64,000 nucleotides of DNA from Aureimonas populi. Its GTDB lineage: Bacteria; Pseudomonadota; Alphaproteobacteria; Rhizobiales; Rhizobiaceae. Of this stretch, positions 47,324 through 56,203 are shown in pieces. The notes beneath the pieces were generated by a model. That model was not told the origin of the DNA. It worked only from the letters and a program-made list of their open reading frames with translations, and ran no database searches. The stretch is taken from the NCBI RefSeq assembly GCF_017815515.1, contig NZ_CP072611.1, positions 248,001-312,000 on the forward strand, written 5' to 3'. Each line of letters starts with the position of its first letter. The first letter of the stretch is position 1. The position numbers and the translations under genes were made by a program.

Positions 47324-49687
47324 CTATCGCTTCATCTGCTTGACCACCTGCCCGGACAGGTCCTTCAGGATATCGCGCTGAGAAGGCAGCAAAGGTTTGC
47401 GCGGCTGCACGTCGGACACGCAGACCGCGCCGATCGCCTGGCCTGTTTGCGGATCGAGCAGCGGCGCGCCCGCATAGAAGCGCATTCCCCCCTCGCCCCT
47501 CGCGATGGGACTGCCGCGGAAGCGGGGATCGTCCCGCGCGTCCGCGACGACGAGCGGCTCCTGCCCACAGATCGTATGCACGCAGAAGGCGACCTCCCGG
47601 GGAACGCTCTCGGCGTCCAGCCCATGGCGGCCGATCAGCGTGACATCGTCCGCGCCGACAAGGGAGACGAAGCCGACAGGCGCGTCGAGCAGTTGCGCGG
47701 CGCGGCGCGCTACAAGGTCGAGGCTTTCCGAAGGAACGGCGCGCGCCGCCTCCCGATAGGCGTCCACGGTCGCGAGACGCTCCTCCTCCCGCTCCGGGAT
47801 GGGAATGCCCGGCCCGGAACCGATGGAGCCCTGCGAGACGACACGGTTGCGCCCGGTGCGCTTGGCTTCGTAGAGGAGGCGGTCGGCCTCGGCCACGAGC
47901 GCCGCGTCCTCGCCATCGGCGGGCGCGCGAGCGGGATCGAAGGTGGCGCAGCCTATGCTGATGGTCACACGGCCGCCCGAAGCCTCGTTGCCCTCGTGCG
48001 GGATGTCCAGCAGTTCCACCGCCCGGCGGATGCGTTCGGCGATCCGCGCCCCGGCGGCCTCGTCCACGCCCGGCAGGAGCACGGCCACCTCCTCCCCGCC
48101 ATAGCGGGCGCACAGATCGCCCGGCCGCAGGCAGGACTCGATCGCCCTGGCCACGCGCCGCAGGCATTCGTCGCCGGCCTGATGGCCATAGCGGTCGTTG
48201 AAGCGCTTGAAGCGATCGACATCGATGAGCAGCAGGGACAGGAGCGCGCCGTCCCGCATCGCCCGCTCGTGCTCCGCATGCAGGGCCTCGTCGAACCGCC
48301 GCCGGTTGGCAAGGCCCGTCAGCCCGTCCGTGTTGGCCAACGTGGCGAGTTCGGCATGGGCGGCGGCCAGCCGGATCTCCGCCGACTTGCGCTTGGTGAT
48401 GTCGCGCAGTACGACGATGAAGCCCTGGTCCTCGGCCACGAAATTGTAGCGGCCCTCCACCCAGACAAAGGACCCGTCCCGGTGCCGGAGCCGATAGATC
48501 GCCTCGGCCTGGGTGCCCGAATCGCGCACCCCCTGCACGACGCTCTCCAGAAGCGGCCAGTCGTCGGGATGGATGGTTTCCTTCGTCCGCTTGCCCACCA
48601 GCTCTTCGGGCGCGAGGCCGAGCACGTGCAGCGAGGCTGGCGAGACATAGCGGCGCACGAGATCGCGATCGAGCCGGATGATCACGTCGGTGGCGTTGTC
48701 GGCCAGCAGCCGATACTGCGCCTCGCTTCTGCGCATGGTTGCCTCGGCCCGCCTTCGCCGGGCGAATTCGCGGTGGATGAACACCGCCAGCGTCACGGCC
48801 AACACGCACAGAAGAAGGAGCACGGCGCCGATCCGCACGGCCTGCGCGCGCCACGGCGCGAATATCCCCTCCTGCGAGAGGGCGACGTTCAGGATCAGCG
48901 GCAGATCCCCCACATGGACGAAATTGTAGACGCGCGCGACGCCGTCCACCGCCGCGATGCCCGAGAACTCGCCCGAGGGCGCGGCCTGGAAGCGCCGCAC
49001 GTTCTCGGAAGCGGACATGTCGCGCCCCACCTGGCTTTCCAGATAGGGGCTGCGCATCAGCATCACGCCCCCGGCGGTGAAGAGATTGATCGAATCGTCG
49101 GGCTTGAGCTGCGCGGTCTGGAACAGCTCGTGGAAATATGCGAGCCGCACGATGCCCACGACGATGCCGTCGAAGGAACCGTCCTGCGCGTCGATGCGGC
49201 GGCTGAGCGCGATGACCGTGTCCGCGACGTGCCGGCGCGGCTCGAACGGGGTGCTGATGTACAGCCCGCTCGCCTGCCCGTTTTGGTGCACCTGGAAATA
49301 GGCGCGGTCGGAGAAGTTCTGCGCCTGGGGGCCGACGCTGCCCGCGTCGTGCATGATCTCGCCTTCGGCGTTCATGACGAAGAGCCCGACGAAATAGGGC
49401 TCGATCAGCGTGCTGCTGAAGAGGAAGCGCTCCTGCAACTCCGGGGTCAGCTCGTCGATGCGCGGATCGGCCAGCTTCTGCTGAACGGCAGTCAGCGCCC
49501 TGTCATAGGCTCGTATATTGCTTTCGATATCCTGCGAAAGAACGGTCAGAAGATTGCGCGCGCCCGTCATCGCATTCGTCCAGCTATCGCGCCGCAGCTC
49601 GACCAGGGTGAGCACGCAGATGCCGCAGAAGCCAACGAGCAGCATACCCAGAACGATCCAGTAGCGGGTTTGTCGTCCAAGGTGCAT
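47324..49687 (-). CDS. Cache-PAS-GGDEF-GAF signalling protein
   Basis: This 787-aa protein has an N-terminal helix (YWIVLGMLLVGFCGICVLTL), an extracytoplasmic Cache-type domain and a second helix near 300. These are followed by a PAS/PAC pair (about 325-445), a GGDEF domain (about 460-620) and a C-terminal GAF domain (about 640-785). The active-site motif reads GGEEV near 530 instead of GGEEF, with RPGD as a possible I-site just before it. Activity may be reduced or altered. A GAF domain placed after GGDEF is uncommon. Start MHLGRQ is chosen over the longer frame to 49792. Confidence 0.88.
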   Translation of the reverse strand: MHLGRQTRYWIVLGMLLVGFCGICVLTLVELRRDSWTNAMTGARNLLTVLSQDIESNIRAYDRALTAVQQKLADPRIDELTPELQERFLFSSTLIEPYFVGLFVMNAEGEIMHDAGSVGPQAQNFSDRAYFQVHQNGQASGLYISTPFEPRRHVADTVIALSRRIDAQDGSFDGIVVGIVRLAYFHELFQTAQLKPDDSINLFTAGGVMLMRSPYLESQVGRDMSASENVRRFQAAPSGEFSGIAAVDGVARVYNFVHVGDLPLILNVALSQEGIFAPWRAQAVRIGAVLLLLCVLAVTLAVFIHREFARRRRAEATMRRSEAQYRLLADNATDVIIRLDRDLVRRYVSPASLHVLGLAPEELVGKRTKETIHPDDWPLLESVVQGVRDSGTQAEAIYRLRHRDGSFVWVEGRYNFVAEDQGFIVVLRDITKRKSAEIRLAAAHAELATLANTDGLTGLANRRRFDEALHAEHERAMRDGALLSLLLIDVDRFKRFNDRYGHQAGDECLRRVARAIESCLRPGDLCARYGGEEVAVLLPGVDEAAGARIAERIRRAVELLDIPHEGNEASGGRVTISIGCATFDPARAPADGEDAALVAEADRLLYEAKRTGRNRVVSQGSIGSGPGIPIPEREEERLATVDAYREAARAVPSESLDLVARRAAQLLDAPVGFVSLVGADDVTLIGRHGLDAESVPREVAFCVHTICGQEPLVVADARDDPRFRGSPIARGEGGMRFYAGAPLLDPQTGQAIGAVCVSDVQPRKPLLPSQRDILKDLSGQVVKQMKR

Positions 49688-49894
49688 CGTCGAGAAAAGT
49701 CCAGTTCGAGCCGGCGTCGCCCCAGCGCCCCGGCCCAGGGCCCGGTCCTTGCTGTTTCTCCCTCGACATTGTCGCGTTGTGGTCGCCGTCAAGTTCGCGA
49801 CGCGAGTATTATGCGAATCCGATTAACGAATCGCCCCCGGACGGCGCCGAGGAGGCCCGGCGTCCCTTGCGCATTCGCCTTCCGGCGGCCTATG

Positions 49895-50090
49895 AGGGGC
49901 GGTCACGGTTCCGCTATCGAACGCGGATGAAAAGGGAACGCGGTGAGGATCCTTCGGGGTCCGAGGCCGGGGCTGCCCTCGCAACTGTAAGCGGCAAGCC
50001 TGCCGTCCATGCCACTGGCTCGCGCCGGGAAGGGGACGGGAGGCGCTCGAGCCGCGAGCCAGGAGACCTGCCGGGACGACGACCAGCAAG
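49895..50090 (+). ncRNA. Cobalamin riboswitch
   Basis: Conserved cobalamin-element blocks occur in order: GATGAAAAGGGAACGCGGTG near 49926, CAACTGTAAGCGG near 49982, the core GCCACTGGC near 50010, CGGGAAGG near 50026, and the B12-box-like AGCCAGGAGACCTGCC near 50057-50072. It precedes an ABC importer of the B12/siderophore type, the usual target. Adenosylcobalamin binding normally represses such genes. The boundaries are approximate. Confidence 0.92.
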
Positions 50091-50243
50091 CCGGACGAGG
50101 TGTGTCGGCAGGGGTTGGGGCGCGCCGTCCGGGGCCGCCCTTCTGTCCAGGGCCCTCGTCGCCGGCCCGCGGCATGACCTCTCCCCGCGCACCGCCTTCG
50201 GAGTGCCGTTCGTCCGCCGCGAACTGCATCACGAGAGGTTTCG

Positions 50244-51251
50244 ATGCGTCTTCCCAGTCTTTTCGCCGGCCCCCTGCTTCTCGCCGCTTTGGCGGGAGGC
50301 GCGGCCGCGCAGACCTCCTATCCGCTCGCCATCGAGAATTGCGGGATGGAGGTCGTTTTCGAGGCCCCGCCGCAGCGGGCCGTGGGCCTTGGGCAGAACA
50401 GCACGGAGATCATGCTTCTCCTCGGCCTTGCCGAGCGCATGGTGGGCACCGCCATATGGGTGTCGCCCGTCCTGGAACGTGTCGCGCAAGAGAATGCGCG
50501 CGTGCCACGCCTCGCCAACAGCCAGCCCAGCTTCGAGGCGGTCGTGGGCACCGATCCCGATGTCATCGCCGTGCAGTTCCTCTCGGCCGTGGGCCCGGAG
50601 GGCCGCGTGGGCACGCGCGGGCAGTTCGCCGACCTCGGCGTGCCGAGCTACATCTCGCCGACCGACTGCGCCACCACCGGCAACGCCCGCGCCGACGGCT
50701 CGAGGGCCGATCTGTGGAACCCCGGCCTCCTCTACCGGGAAATCGCCGAGCTTGCCGCGATCTTCGACGTAAGCGAGCGCGGGCGGGCGCTGATCGCCCG
50801 GTTCGAGGCGCGCGAGGACGCCGTTCGCCGGCGGCTCTCGCGCCACGCGGCGGACACCTCGGTTCTGTTCTGGTTCTCCAGCCCCGAGGTGGCCGGCGAC
50901 GCATGGGTGGCCGGGCGCAACGGGGCCTCGGGCTACATGGCCGCAACGCTCGGACTGCGCAACGTCATCGCGACCGAGGCTGAATGGCCGCTGGTGAGCT
51001 GGGAGGCCATCGCCACCGCCGATCCGGACATCATCGTCATCGGGGCGATGAGCCGCCGCAACCAGCCGAGCGACGACCCGGCGGTGAAGCGGAACTTTCT
51101 GCAAACCGACCCGCTCGCGCGCGAGCTTGCCGCCGTCCGGTCAGGGCGCATCGTCGAGATGGACGCCCAGGCCATGAACCCCACCATCCGCACGATCGAC
51201 GGGCTGGAAACCCTCGCCGCCTCGATCGAGCGCTTCGGGCTCCTCGATTGA
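50244..51251 (+). CDS. ABC substrate-binding protein (BtuF/FecB type), likely cobalamin
   Basis: This 335-aa periplasmic binding protein (PF01497) has a signal peptide ending GGAAAQ. Its helical-backbone fold begins with PQRAVGLGQNSTEIMLLLGLAE, and MSRRNQPSDDP follows in the second lobe. Because the operon is preceded by a cobalamin riboswitch, corrinoid uptake is the best guess over siderophore uptake. Its stop codon overlaps the permease start. Confidence 0.9.
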   Translation: MRLPSLFAGPLLLAALAGGAAAQTSYPLAIENCGMEVVFEAPPQRAVGLGQNSTEIMLLLGLAERMVGTAIWVSPVLERVAQENARVPRLANSQPSFEAVVGTDPDVIAVQFLSAVGPEGRVGTRGQFADLGVPSYISPTDCATTGNARADGSRADLWNPGLLYREIAELAAIFDVSERGRALIARFEAREDAVRRRLSRHAADTSVLFWFSSPEVAGDAWVAGRNGASGYMAATLGLRNVIATEAEWPLVSWEAIATADPDIIVIGAMSRRNQPSDDPAVKRNFLQTDPLARELAAVRSGRIVEMDAQAMNPTIRTIDGLETLAASIERFGLLD

Positions 51252-52285
51252 GAACGGTCATCGACCGGCGGCCCGGCCTCTGGCTCGGCGTCCTCCTGGC
51301 ACTCTCGGGCTGTCTCCTGCCGCTCGCCATCGCCCTTGGCGTCGGCATCGGGGAAATGCCCATCCCACTGGAGACGACGCTGGCGGCGGTGACGAACCGG
51401 CTCGGCTGGACCGAGCACGAGTTGAGCCGCATCCAGGAAAGCGTGATCTGGGACTACCGGCTGAGCCGCTCGCTGGTGGCGGCATGCTGCGGGGCGGGAC
51501 TGGCGCTGTCAGGCGCCATCCTCCAGTCGCTCCTGCGCAATCCGCTGGCCGAGCCCTATGTGCTGGGCATCTCCGCCGGCGCCTCCACCGGGGCGGTCTG
51601 CGTCATGCTGCTCGGTTTCGGCGCGGGCTCCGTGACGCTTTCGGCCGGCGCCTTCGCCGGGGCGGTGCTCGCCTTTCTCTTCGTCGTTCTCCTGGCGGGC
51701 GGCGCGGGCGGGATCGCGGAGCGCACGATCCTGGCGGGCGTGGCGGCATCCCAGCTCTTCAACGCGCTTACCGCCTATATCGTAACCACCACGGCCGACG
51801 CGGAGCAGGCGCGCAGCGTCATGTTCTGGCTGCTGGGAAGCTTCTCGGGCATACGCTGGTCGGATGCGGGGCTCGCGGCCGGCGTGGTGGGGGTCGGGCT
51901 CGTCGTCTGCCTTCGCCATGCCCGCTCGCTCGATGCCTTCGCCTTCGGCGAGGATGCCGCCGCCTCCCTCGGCGTGCCGGTGCGCACCGTGCGCTTCGTC
52001 CTCTTCCTCGTCACGGCGCTGATGACGGCCACCATGGTGTCGCTGGTGGGGTCCATCGGCTTCGTGGGCCTCGTCATTCCCCATGCCGCCCGGTTCATCG
52101 TGGGGCCGCGCCATATCCGGCTCCTGCCGGTGTGCACGCTGGCCGGAGCGATCTTCATGGTGCTCGCCGACATCGTCTCGCGGGTGATCCTGCCCCAGCA
52201 GGTTCTGCCGATCGGCGTCGTCACGGCGCTGGTCGGCGTGCCCTTCTTCGCCGTTATCCTCTATCGCGGGCGGCGCGCGCCGTGA
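51248..52285 (+). CDS. ABC transporter permease (BtuC/FecCD type)
   Basis: This 345-aa permease has about ten transmembrane helices and FecCD motifs: RLSRSLVAACCGAGLALSGA, then LRNPLAEPYVLGISAGAS near 97-114, and GSIGFVGLVIPHAARFIVG near 264-282. No ATG fits, and the TTG at 51248 that overlaps the previous TGA (TTGA) is the natural start. It forms the channel of the cobalamin-type importer. Confidence 0.92.
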   Translation: MRTVIDRRPGLWLGVLLALSGCLLPLAIALGVGIGEMPIPLETTLAAVTNRLGWTEHELSRIQESVIWDYRLSRSLVAACCGAGLALSGAILQSLLRNPLAEPYVLGISAGASTGAVCVMLLGFGAGSVTLSAGAFAGAVLAFLFVVLLAGGAGGIAERTILAGVAASQLFNALTAYIVTTTADAEQARSVMFWLLGSFSGIRWSDAGLAAGVVGVGLVVCLRHARSLDAFAFGEDAAASLGVPVRTVRFVLFLVTALMTATMVSLVGSIGFVGLVIPHAARFIVGPRHIRLLPVCTLAGAIFMVLADIVSRVILPQQVLPIGVVTALVGVPFFAVILYRGRRAP

Positions 52286-53043
52286 CGCTTTCGGCGCGCT
52301 CCGTGGTCTGGAAGGCCGGCAGGAAGATCATCGTGGACGGCGTCACGCTGAAGGCCGCGCCGGGGACGACGCTCGGCCTTCTGGGCCCCAACGGCTCGGG
52401 CAAGTCCTCGCTCATCCGGCTTCTGGCCGGGCTTCGCGCGCCCGCCGCCGGCGCAGTCGAGTTGGACGGGGCGGCGGTGGGGCGCATGAGCCGGCGCCGG
52501 CTCGCGCAGCGCATCGCGCTGGTCGAGCAGCACGCCACGACCGAGGCCAACGTCACGGTGCTGGACGTGGTGCGGCTGGGGCGCATCCCGCACCGCTCGC
52601 CCCTCTCGCCCTGGACGCGGGCCGACGACGAGATCGTGGAACGCGCGCTCGCCCGCGTGGAGCTGGCCGACCGGCAGGGCCAGCTCTGGCACACGCTTTC
52701 GGGGGGCGAGCGGCAGCGCGTTCACCTTGCCCGCGCGCTGGCGCAGGAGCCGACCGACCTCCTCCTCGACGAGCCCACCAACCATCTCGACATCCAGCAC
52801 CAGCTCGAAATCCTCAAGCTCGTGGCGGAACTGCCCGTCACCACGGTGCTGGCGCTCCACGACCTGAACCTCGCGGCCATGTTCTGCAACCGGCTCGCCA
52901 TCCTGAAGGAGGGGCGGCTGGTGGCGGAAGGCACGCCGGAGGAGGTCTTGAGCGAGGCGATGATCGCATCGGTCTTCGGGGTGCGGGCCCATGTGGCGCC
53001 TTCCCCCCTCCATGGCAGGCTGCATGTGCAGTATCTCGTCTGA
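52282..53043 (+). CDS. ABC transporter ATPase (BtuD/FecE type)
   Basis: This 253-aa ATPase starts at a GTG overlapping the permease stop (GTGA). Walker A is GPNGSGKSS near 36, the signature is LSGGERQR near 142 and Walker B is DLLLDEPTNHLD near 160. It completes the riboswitch-controlled operon. Confidence 0.94.
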   Translation: MTLSARSVVWKAGRKIIVDGVTLKAAPGTTLGLLGPNGSGKSSLIRLLAGLRAPAAGAVELDGAAVGRMSRRRLAQRIALVEQHATTEANVTVLDVVRLGRIPHRSPLSPWTRADDEIVERALARVELADRQGQLWHTLSGGERQRVHLARALAQEPTDLLLDEPTNHLDIQHQLEILKLVAELPVTTVLALHDLNLAAMFCNRLAILKEGRLVAEGTPEEVLSEAMIASVFGVRAHVAPSPLHGRLHVQYLV

Positions 53044-53062
53044 CGCCGGGTATGGACTCCAA

Positions 53063-53743
53063 TCAGCCCTGCGGTTCCAGCGCCGCCGCCACGAGGCGGC
53101 TGGCGCCGGACAACTCGCCCAGCTTCTCGCCCGCCTCGACGCGGCCGCGGTTGCGGCCCGCGCGCGCCTGCCGCGCCGCGCCCTCCTCCAGCACCTCGAA
53201 CGCCTCGTCTGGCGGCAGCACCAGCACCCCGCAATCGTCCATCATCACCACGTCGCCCGGCAGGACAGGGACATTGCCGCAGGAAACCGGCCGGTTCAGG
53301 CTGCCGCCCAGATCGTTCAGGCGCGTGGTGATTCCCGAAACGCCGGTGCAGAAGACGGGCAGGCCGACCTCCACGATCTCCTCGGCATCGGTGCAAGGGC
53401 CGTCCAGCACCACGGCGATGGCCCCGGCCACCTTCGCGGCCAGCGCCACGCCGCCGCCCAGGCACGCGTGGCGCGTATCGCCCAGCCGGTCTATGACGAC
53501 GACGTCGCCCGGCCGCACGACCGACATGGCGTGGTGGAGAAGCGTGGAATCCGTGCCCGGAATGGCCACCGTGATCGCCGTGCCCACCAGAACGCCGCCG
53601 AGCGGCGCGATGGGACGCAGGCGATGGCTGACGAAGCCGCGATGACGGAAATGGCCGATCGTGGCGACCTCCACCGCGCCGAGGCCCGCCGCCAGGGCGG
53701 GGTCGATCTGCTCGGGCACCGGGCCGATATGGTATTTCTTCAT
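53063..53743 (-). CDS. RraA/HMG-aldolase-family protein with altered active site
   Basis: This 226-aa protein has the fold of RraA and 4-hydroxy-4-methyl-2-oxoglutarate aldolase (GTAITVAIPGTDSTLLHHAM, RPGDVVVIDRLGD, LGGGVALAAKVAGAIAVVLDG). The family's substrate-binding Arg-Asp in the VVDGxxRD motif reads DGPCTD here, so Arg becomes Thr118 while Asp119 remains. The canonical aldolase reaction is therefore doubtful. An AAAGGAG site sets the ATG at 53743, overlapping the ATPase stop. It is last in a six-gene transport and hydrolase operon. Confidence 0.85.
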   Translation of the reverse strand: MKKYHIGPVPEQIDPALAAGLGAVEVATIGHFRHRGFVSHRLRPIAPLGGVLVGTAITVAIPGTDSTLLHHAMSVVRPGDVVVIDRLGDTRHACLGGGVALAAKVAGAIAVVLDGPCTDAEEIVEVGLPVFCTGVSGITTRLNDLGGSLNRPVSCGNVPVLPGDVVMMDDCGVLVLPPDEAFEVLEEGAARQARAGRNRGRVEAGEKLGELSGASRLVAAALEPQG

Positions 53744-55377
53744 GGCGCGCTCCTTTCGCCGCCGCTCGCGCGCGGCGCCTGCCAGTCGGCGCCGGGCACG
53801 GTCGCCAGAAGCTCCCGCGTGTAGGGCTCCTGCGGGTTGGTGAACAGCCGCACCGGCTCGCCCTCTTCCACGATCCGGCCATGGCGCATCACCGCGATGC
53901 GGTCGCAGATGCGCGACGCCACCCGCAGGTCGTGGGTGATGAACAGCATCCCGAATTGCAGGCGCTCCTGCATCCGGGCCAGAAGATCGAGGATCTGCGC
54001 CTGCACGGAAACGTCGAGCGCCGAGACGCTCTCGTCCGCGATCAGGAGTTCGGGCTCCACGGCCAGCGCGCGGGCGATGCAGATGCGCTGGCGCTGCCCG
54101 CCCGAGAATTCGTGCGGGTAGCGCTCGGCCGCCGCGCGGTCGAGCCCCACGGCCTCCAGCAGCTCCCGCGCCCTCGCCTTCGCCTCGTCTCGCGCCAGCC
54201 CGTGGATCATCGGCCCTTCGGCGATGGCCGCGCCCACCGCCTGGCGGGGGTCGAGGGCGGTATAGGGGTCCTGGAACACGATCTGCACCCGCCGGCGGGC
54301 GTGGCGCAGGGCCGCGCCGGACAGGCCGGTGAAGCGGCCGCCCGCAATGGTCACGTCGCCCTTGTCGGGCTCGGTCAGGCGGATGACGCATTGCGCCAGC
54401 GTCGATTTGCCCGACCCGCTCTCGCCCACCAGCCCCACGGTTTCGCCCCGTGCGATGGCGATGTCGACATCGTCGACCGCCTTCACCTCGCGCCCCGCGC
54501 CGAAGAAAGTGCGGCCCTTGAAGATCTTGGCGATGCCCCGCGCGCTGAGCACCGGGGCGCCGAGCCCGGTGCGCGAGGCGCGCGGTTGCAGCCGGGGCAC
54601 CGCGTCCAGAAGCTGCTTGGTATAGTCCGCCTCGGGCCGGTTCAGCACCTGCGCCGCCGCGCCCACCTCCACCAGCCGCCCGTGGCGCATGACGGCCACG
54701 CGGTCGGCGATCTCGGCGACGACGCCGAAATCGTGGGTGATGAAGAGGATGCCGGTGCCGTGCCGCTCGCGCAGATCCAGCATCAGCTTGAGGATCTGCG
54801 CCTGCGTCGTCACGTCCAGCGCTGTCGTCGGCTCGTCGGCGATCAGCAGCGCGGGGTCCAGCGCCAGCGCGGTCGCGATCATCACGCGCTGGCACTGCCC
54901 GCCCGAGAGCTGGTGCGGATAGGCCCGCAGGATCTCCTCCGGGTTCGGCAGGCGAACCTCCCGGAACAGGTCGATCACCCGGGCGCGAATCTCCCCCGCG
55001 CCCAGCTTCGTGTGCTGGCGGAAGACCTCCGAGACCTGCGCGCCGACGCGGTAGATGGGGTTGAGCACCGCCACAGGCTCCTGGAACACCATCGCCAGGC
55101 GGCTGCCCGCCATGCGCCGGCGCTCGGCCGTGGGCAGGGTCAGGAGGTTGCGGTTCTCGAAAAGCACCTCGCCGCGCGGGCGAGGCAGGTTCGTGGGCAG
55201 CAGCCCCATCGTCGCCATGGCGGTGAGCGACTTGCCCGAGCCCGTCTCGCCCACGATGCACAGGATCTCGCCCTTGGAGAGCGTGAGGGAGAGGTCCTCC
55301 ACGGCATAGGGCCGGTCCGCGCCGCCGGGCAGCGGCACGAACAGCTTGCGGATGTCGAGCAGCGGCGCCTGCGTCAT
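53740..55377 (-). CDS. Peptide-type ABC transporter, fused double ATPase
   Basis: This 545-aa fusion of DppD- and DppF-like domains has Walker A GETGSGKS near 40 and GESGSGKS near 322, with signatures LSGGQCQR and FSGGQRQR. Walker B is [12 protein letters not shown] and [12 protein letters not shown]. The ATG at 55377 (MTQAPLL) is chosen over the longer frame to 55455. It overlaps the creatininase gene upstream and the RraA-like gene downstream by four bases each. Confidence 0.94.
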   Translation of the reverse strand: MTQAPLLDIRKLFVPLPGGADRPYAVEDLSLTLSKGEILCIVGETGSGKSLTAMATMGLLPTNLPRPRGEVLFENRNLLTLPTAERRRMAGSRLAMVFQEPVAVLNPIYRVGAQVSEVFRQHTKLGAGEIRARVIDLFREVRLPNPEEILRAYPHQLSGGQCQRVMIATALALDPALLIADEPTTALDVTTQAQILKLMLDLRERHGTGILFITHDFGVVAEIADRVAVMRHGRLVEVGAAAQVLNRPEADYTKQLLDAVPRLQPRASRTGLGAPVLSARGIAKIFKGRTFFGAGREVKAVDDVDIAIARGETVGLVGESGSGKSTLAQCVIRLTEPDKGDVTIAGGRFTGLSGAALRHARRRVQIVFQDPYTALDPRQAVGAAIAEGPMIHGLARDEAKARARELLEAVGLDRAAAERYPHEFSGGQRQRICIARALAVEPELLIADESVSALDVSVQAQILDLLARMQERLQFGMLFITHDLRVASRICDRIAVMRHGRIVEEGEPVRLFTNPQEPYTRELLATVPGADWQAPRASGGERSAP

Positions 55378-56192
55378 GAGGCGGCCTGCGGCGTGGGGGA
55401 AGCCTGCGGCTGGCGCGGATCGCAGTCGCGCAGATGCGAGGCGAGGCGGGCGCACAGGCCCGTCAGATGCTCGAAGATCGCCCGCCCCGCCTCGGCCGAG
55501 GCGAGCGAGGCGTCGCCCCCCAGCATCCCGTCGGCGTTCACCTCATGAGCGTCCAGCGGCAGATTCACCTGCACGCCTTCGAAACGCGCGCCCGCGCAGC
55601 TCGCGCCCGGCAGGCCGAAGGCGGTGGCCGGCGCCGAGGGGCGCATCAGGTCCGGGCGCATGAGCTGCGGATGGAGATAGAGGCCCACGGAGGTGATCGG
55701 GTCGGCGCCGTGGCCGCGCGCGCGGGGCGCGTTCCCGCCGTGGATGGCGCGCCAGAGATCGTCGGGGATGGCGCGCCAGAGGTCGAGCGAGGCGACGGCC
55801 ACGCCGCGCTCGCGGCGGATCTTGCGCAGCACCTGGTCGATCAGGCTGGAATTGGTGGAATGGCCGTTGAGGATGAGGAGCCGCTCGATACGGTGATCGA
55901 GAAAGGCGCCGACCACGTCCTCCACCACCGCGCAGAAGGTCTGCGCGCGGAGCTGGACGCCGCCGGGAAAGCCCCGGAAGAACTCGGCATAGCCGAAGGG
56001 CACGCAAGGGGCGGCCAGCGCGCCGGAAAGCTCGGCCGCCTTCAGCGCGATGGCCTCGGCCAGCATGTAGTCGCCCATGGGCGCGTGCGGCCCCTGTTCC
56101 TCGTGGCTGCCGAAGGGCAGGAGGACGACCGTGTCGGGGGAGAGACGGTCGCGGAACTCCGCGACCGTCATCTCCTTCAGGGCGTGCTTCAC
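55374..56192 (-). CDS. Creatininase-family amidohydrolase
   Basis: This 272-aa metal-dependent amidohydrolase of the creatininase/MftE/FAPy-deformylase family has metal-binding motifs PFGSHEEQGPHAPMGDYMLA near 31-50, LNGHSTNSSL near 106-115 and DAHEVNADG in the C-terminal part. The family hydrolyses cyclic or formamide C-N bonds. GTG at 56192 (KHALKEMTVAEF) is the likely start; the ATG at 56171 has its ribosome site too close. Sitting inside an importer operon, it probably opens the imported compound. Confidence 0.85.
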   Translation of the reverse strand: MKHALKEMTVAEFRDRLSPDTVVLLPFGSHEEQGPHAPMGDYMLAEAIALKAAELSGALAAPCVPFGYAEFFRGFPGGVQLRAQTFCAVVEDVVGAFLDHRIERLLILNGHSTNSSLIDQVLRKIRRERGVAVASLDLWRAIPDDLWRAIHGGNAPRARGHGADPITSVGLYLHPQLMRPDLMRPSAPATAFGLPGASCAGARFEGVQVNLPLDAHEVNADGMLGGDASLASAEAGRAIFEHLTGLCARLASHLRDCDPRQPQASPTPQAAS

Positions 56193-56203
56193 GGGGCGCG
56201 CGG

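Noticed and set aside
47324..49687. Methyl-accepting chemotaxis receptor, suggested by the Cache domain
   Set aside because: No HAMP or MCP signalling domain; PAS, GGDEF and GAF follow instead.
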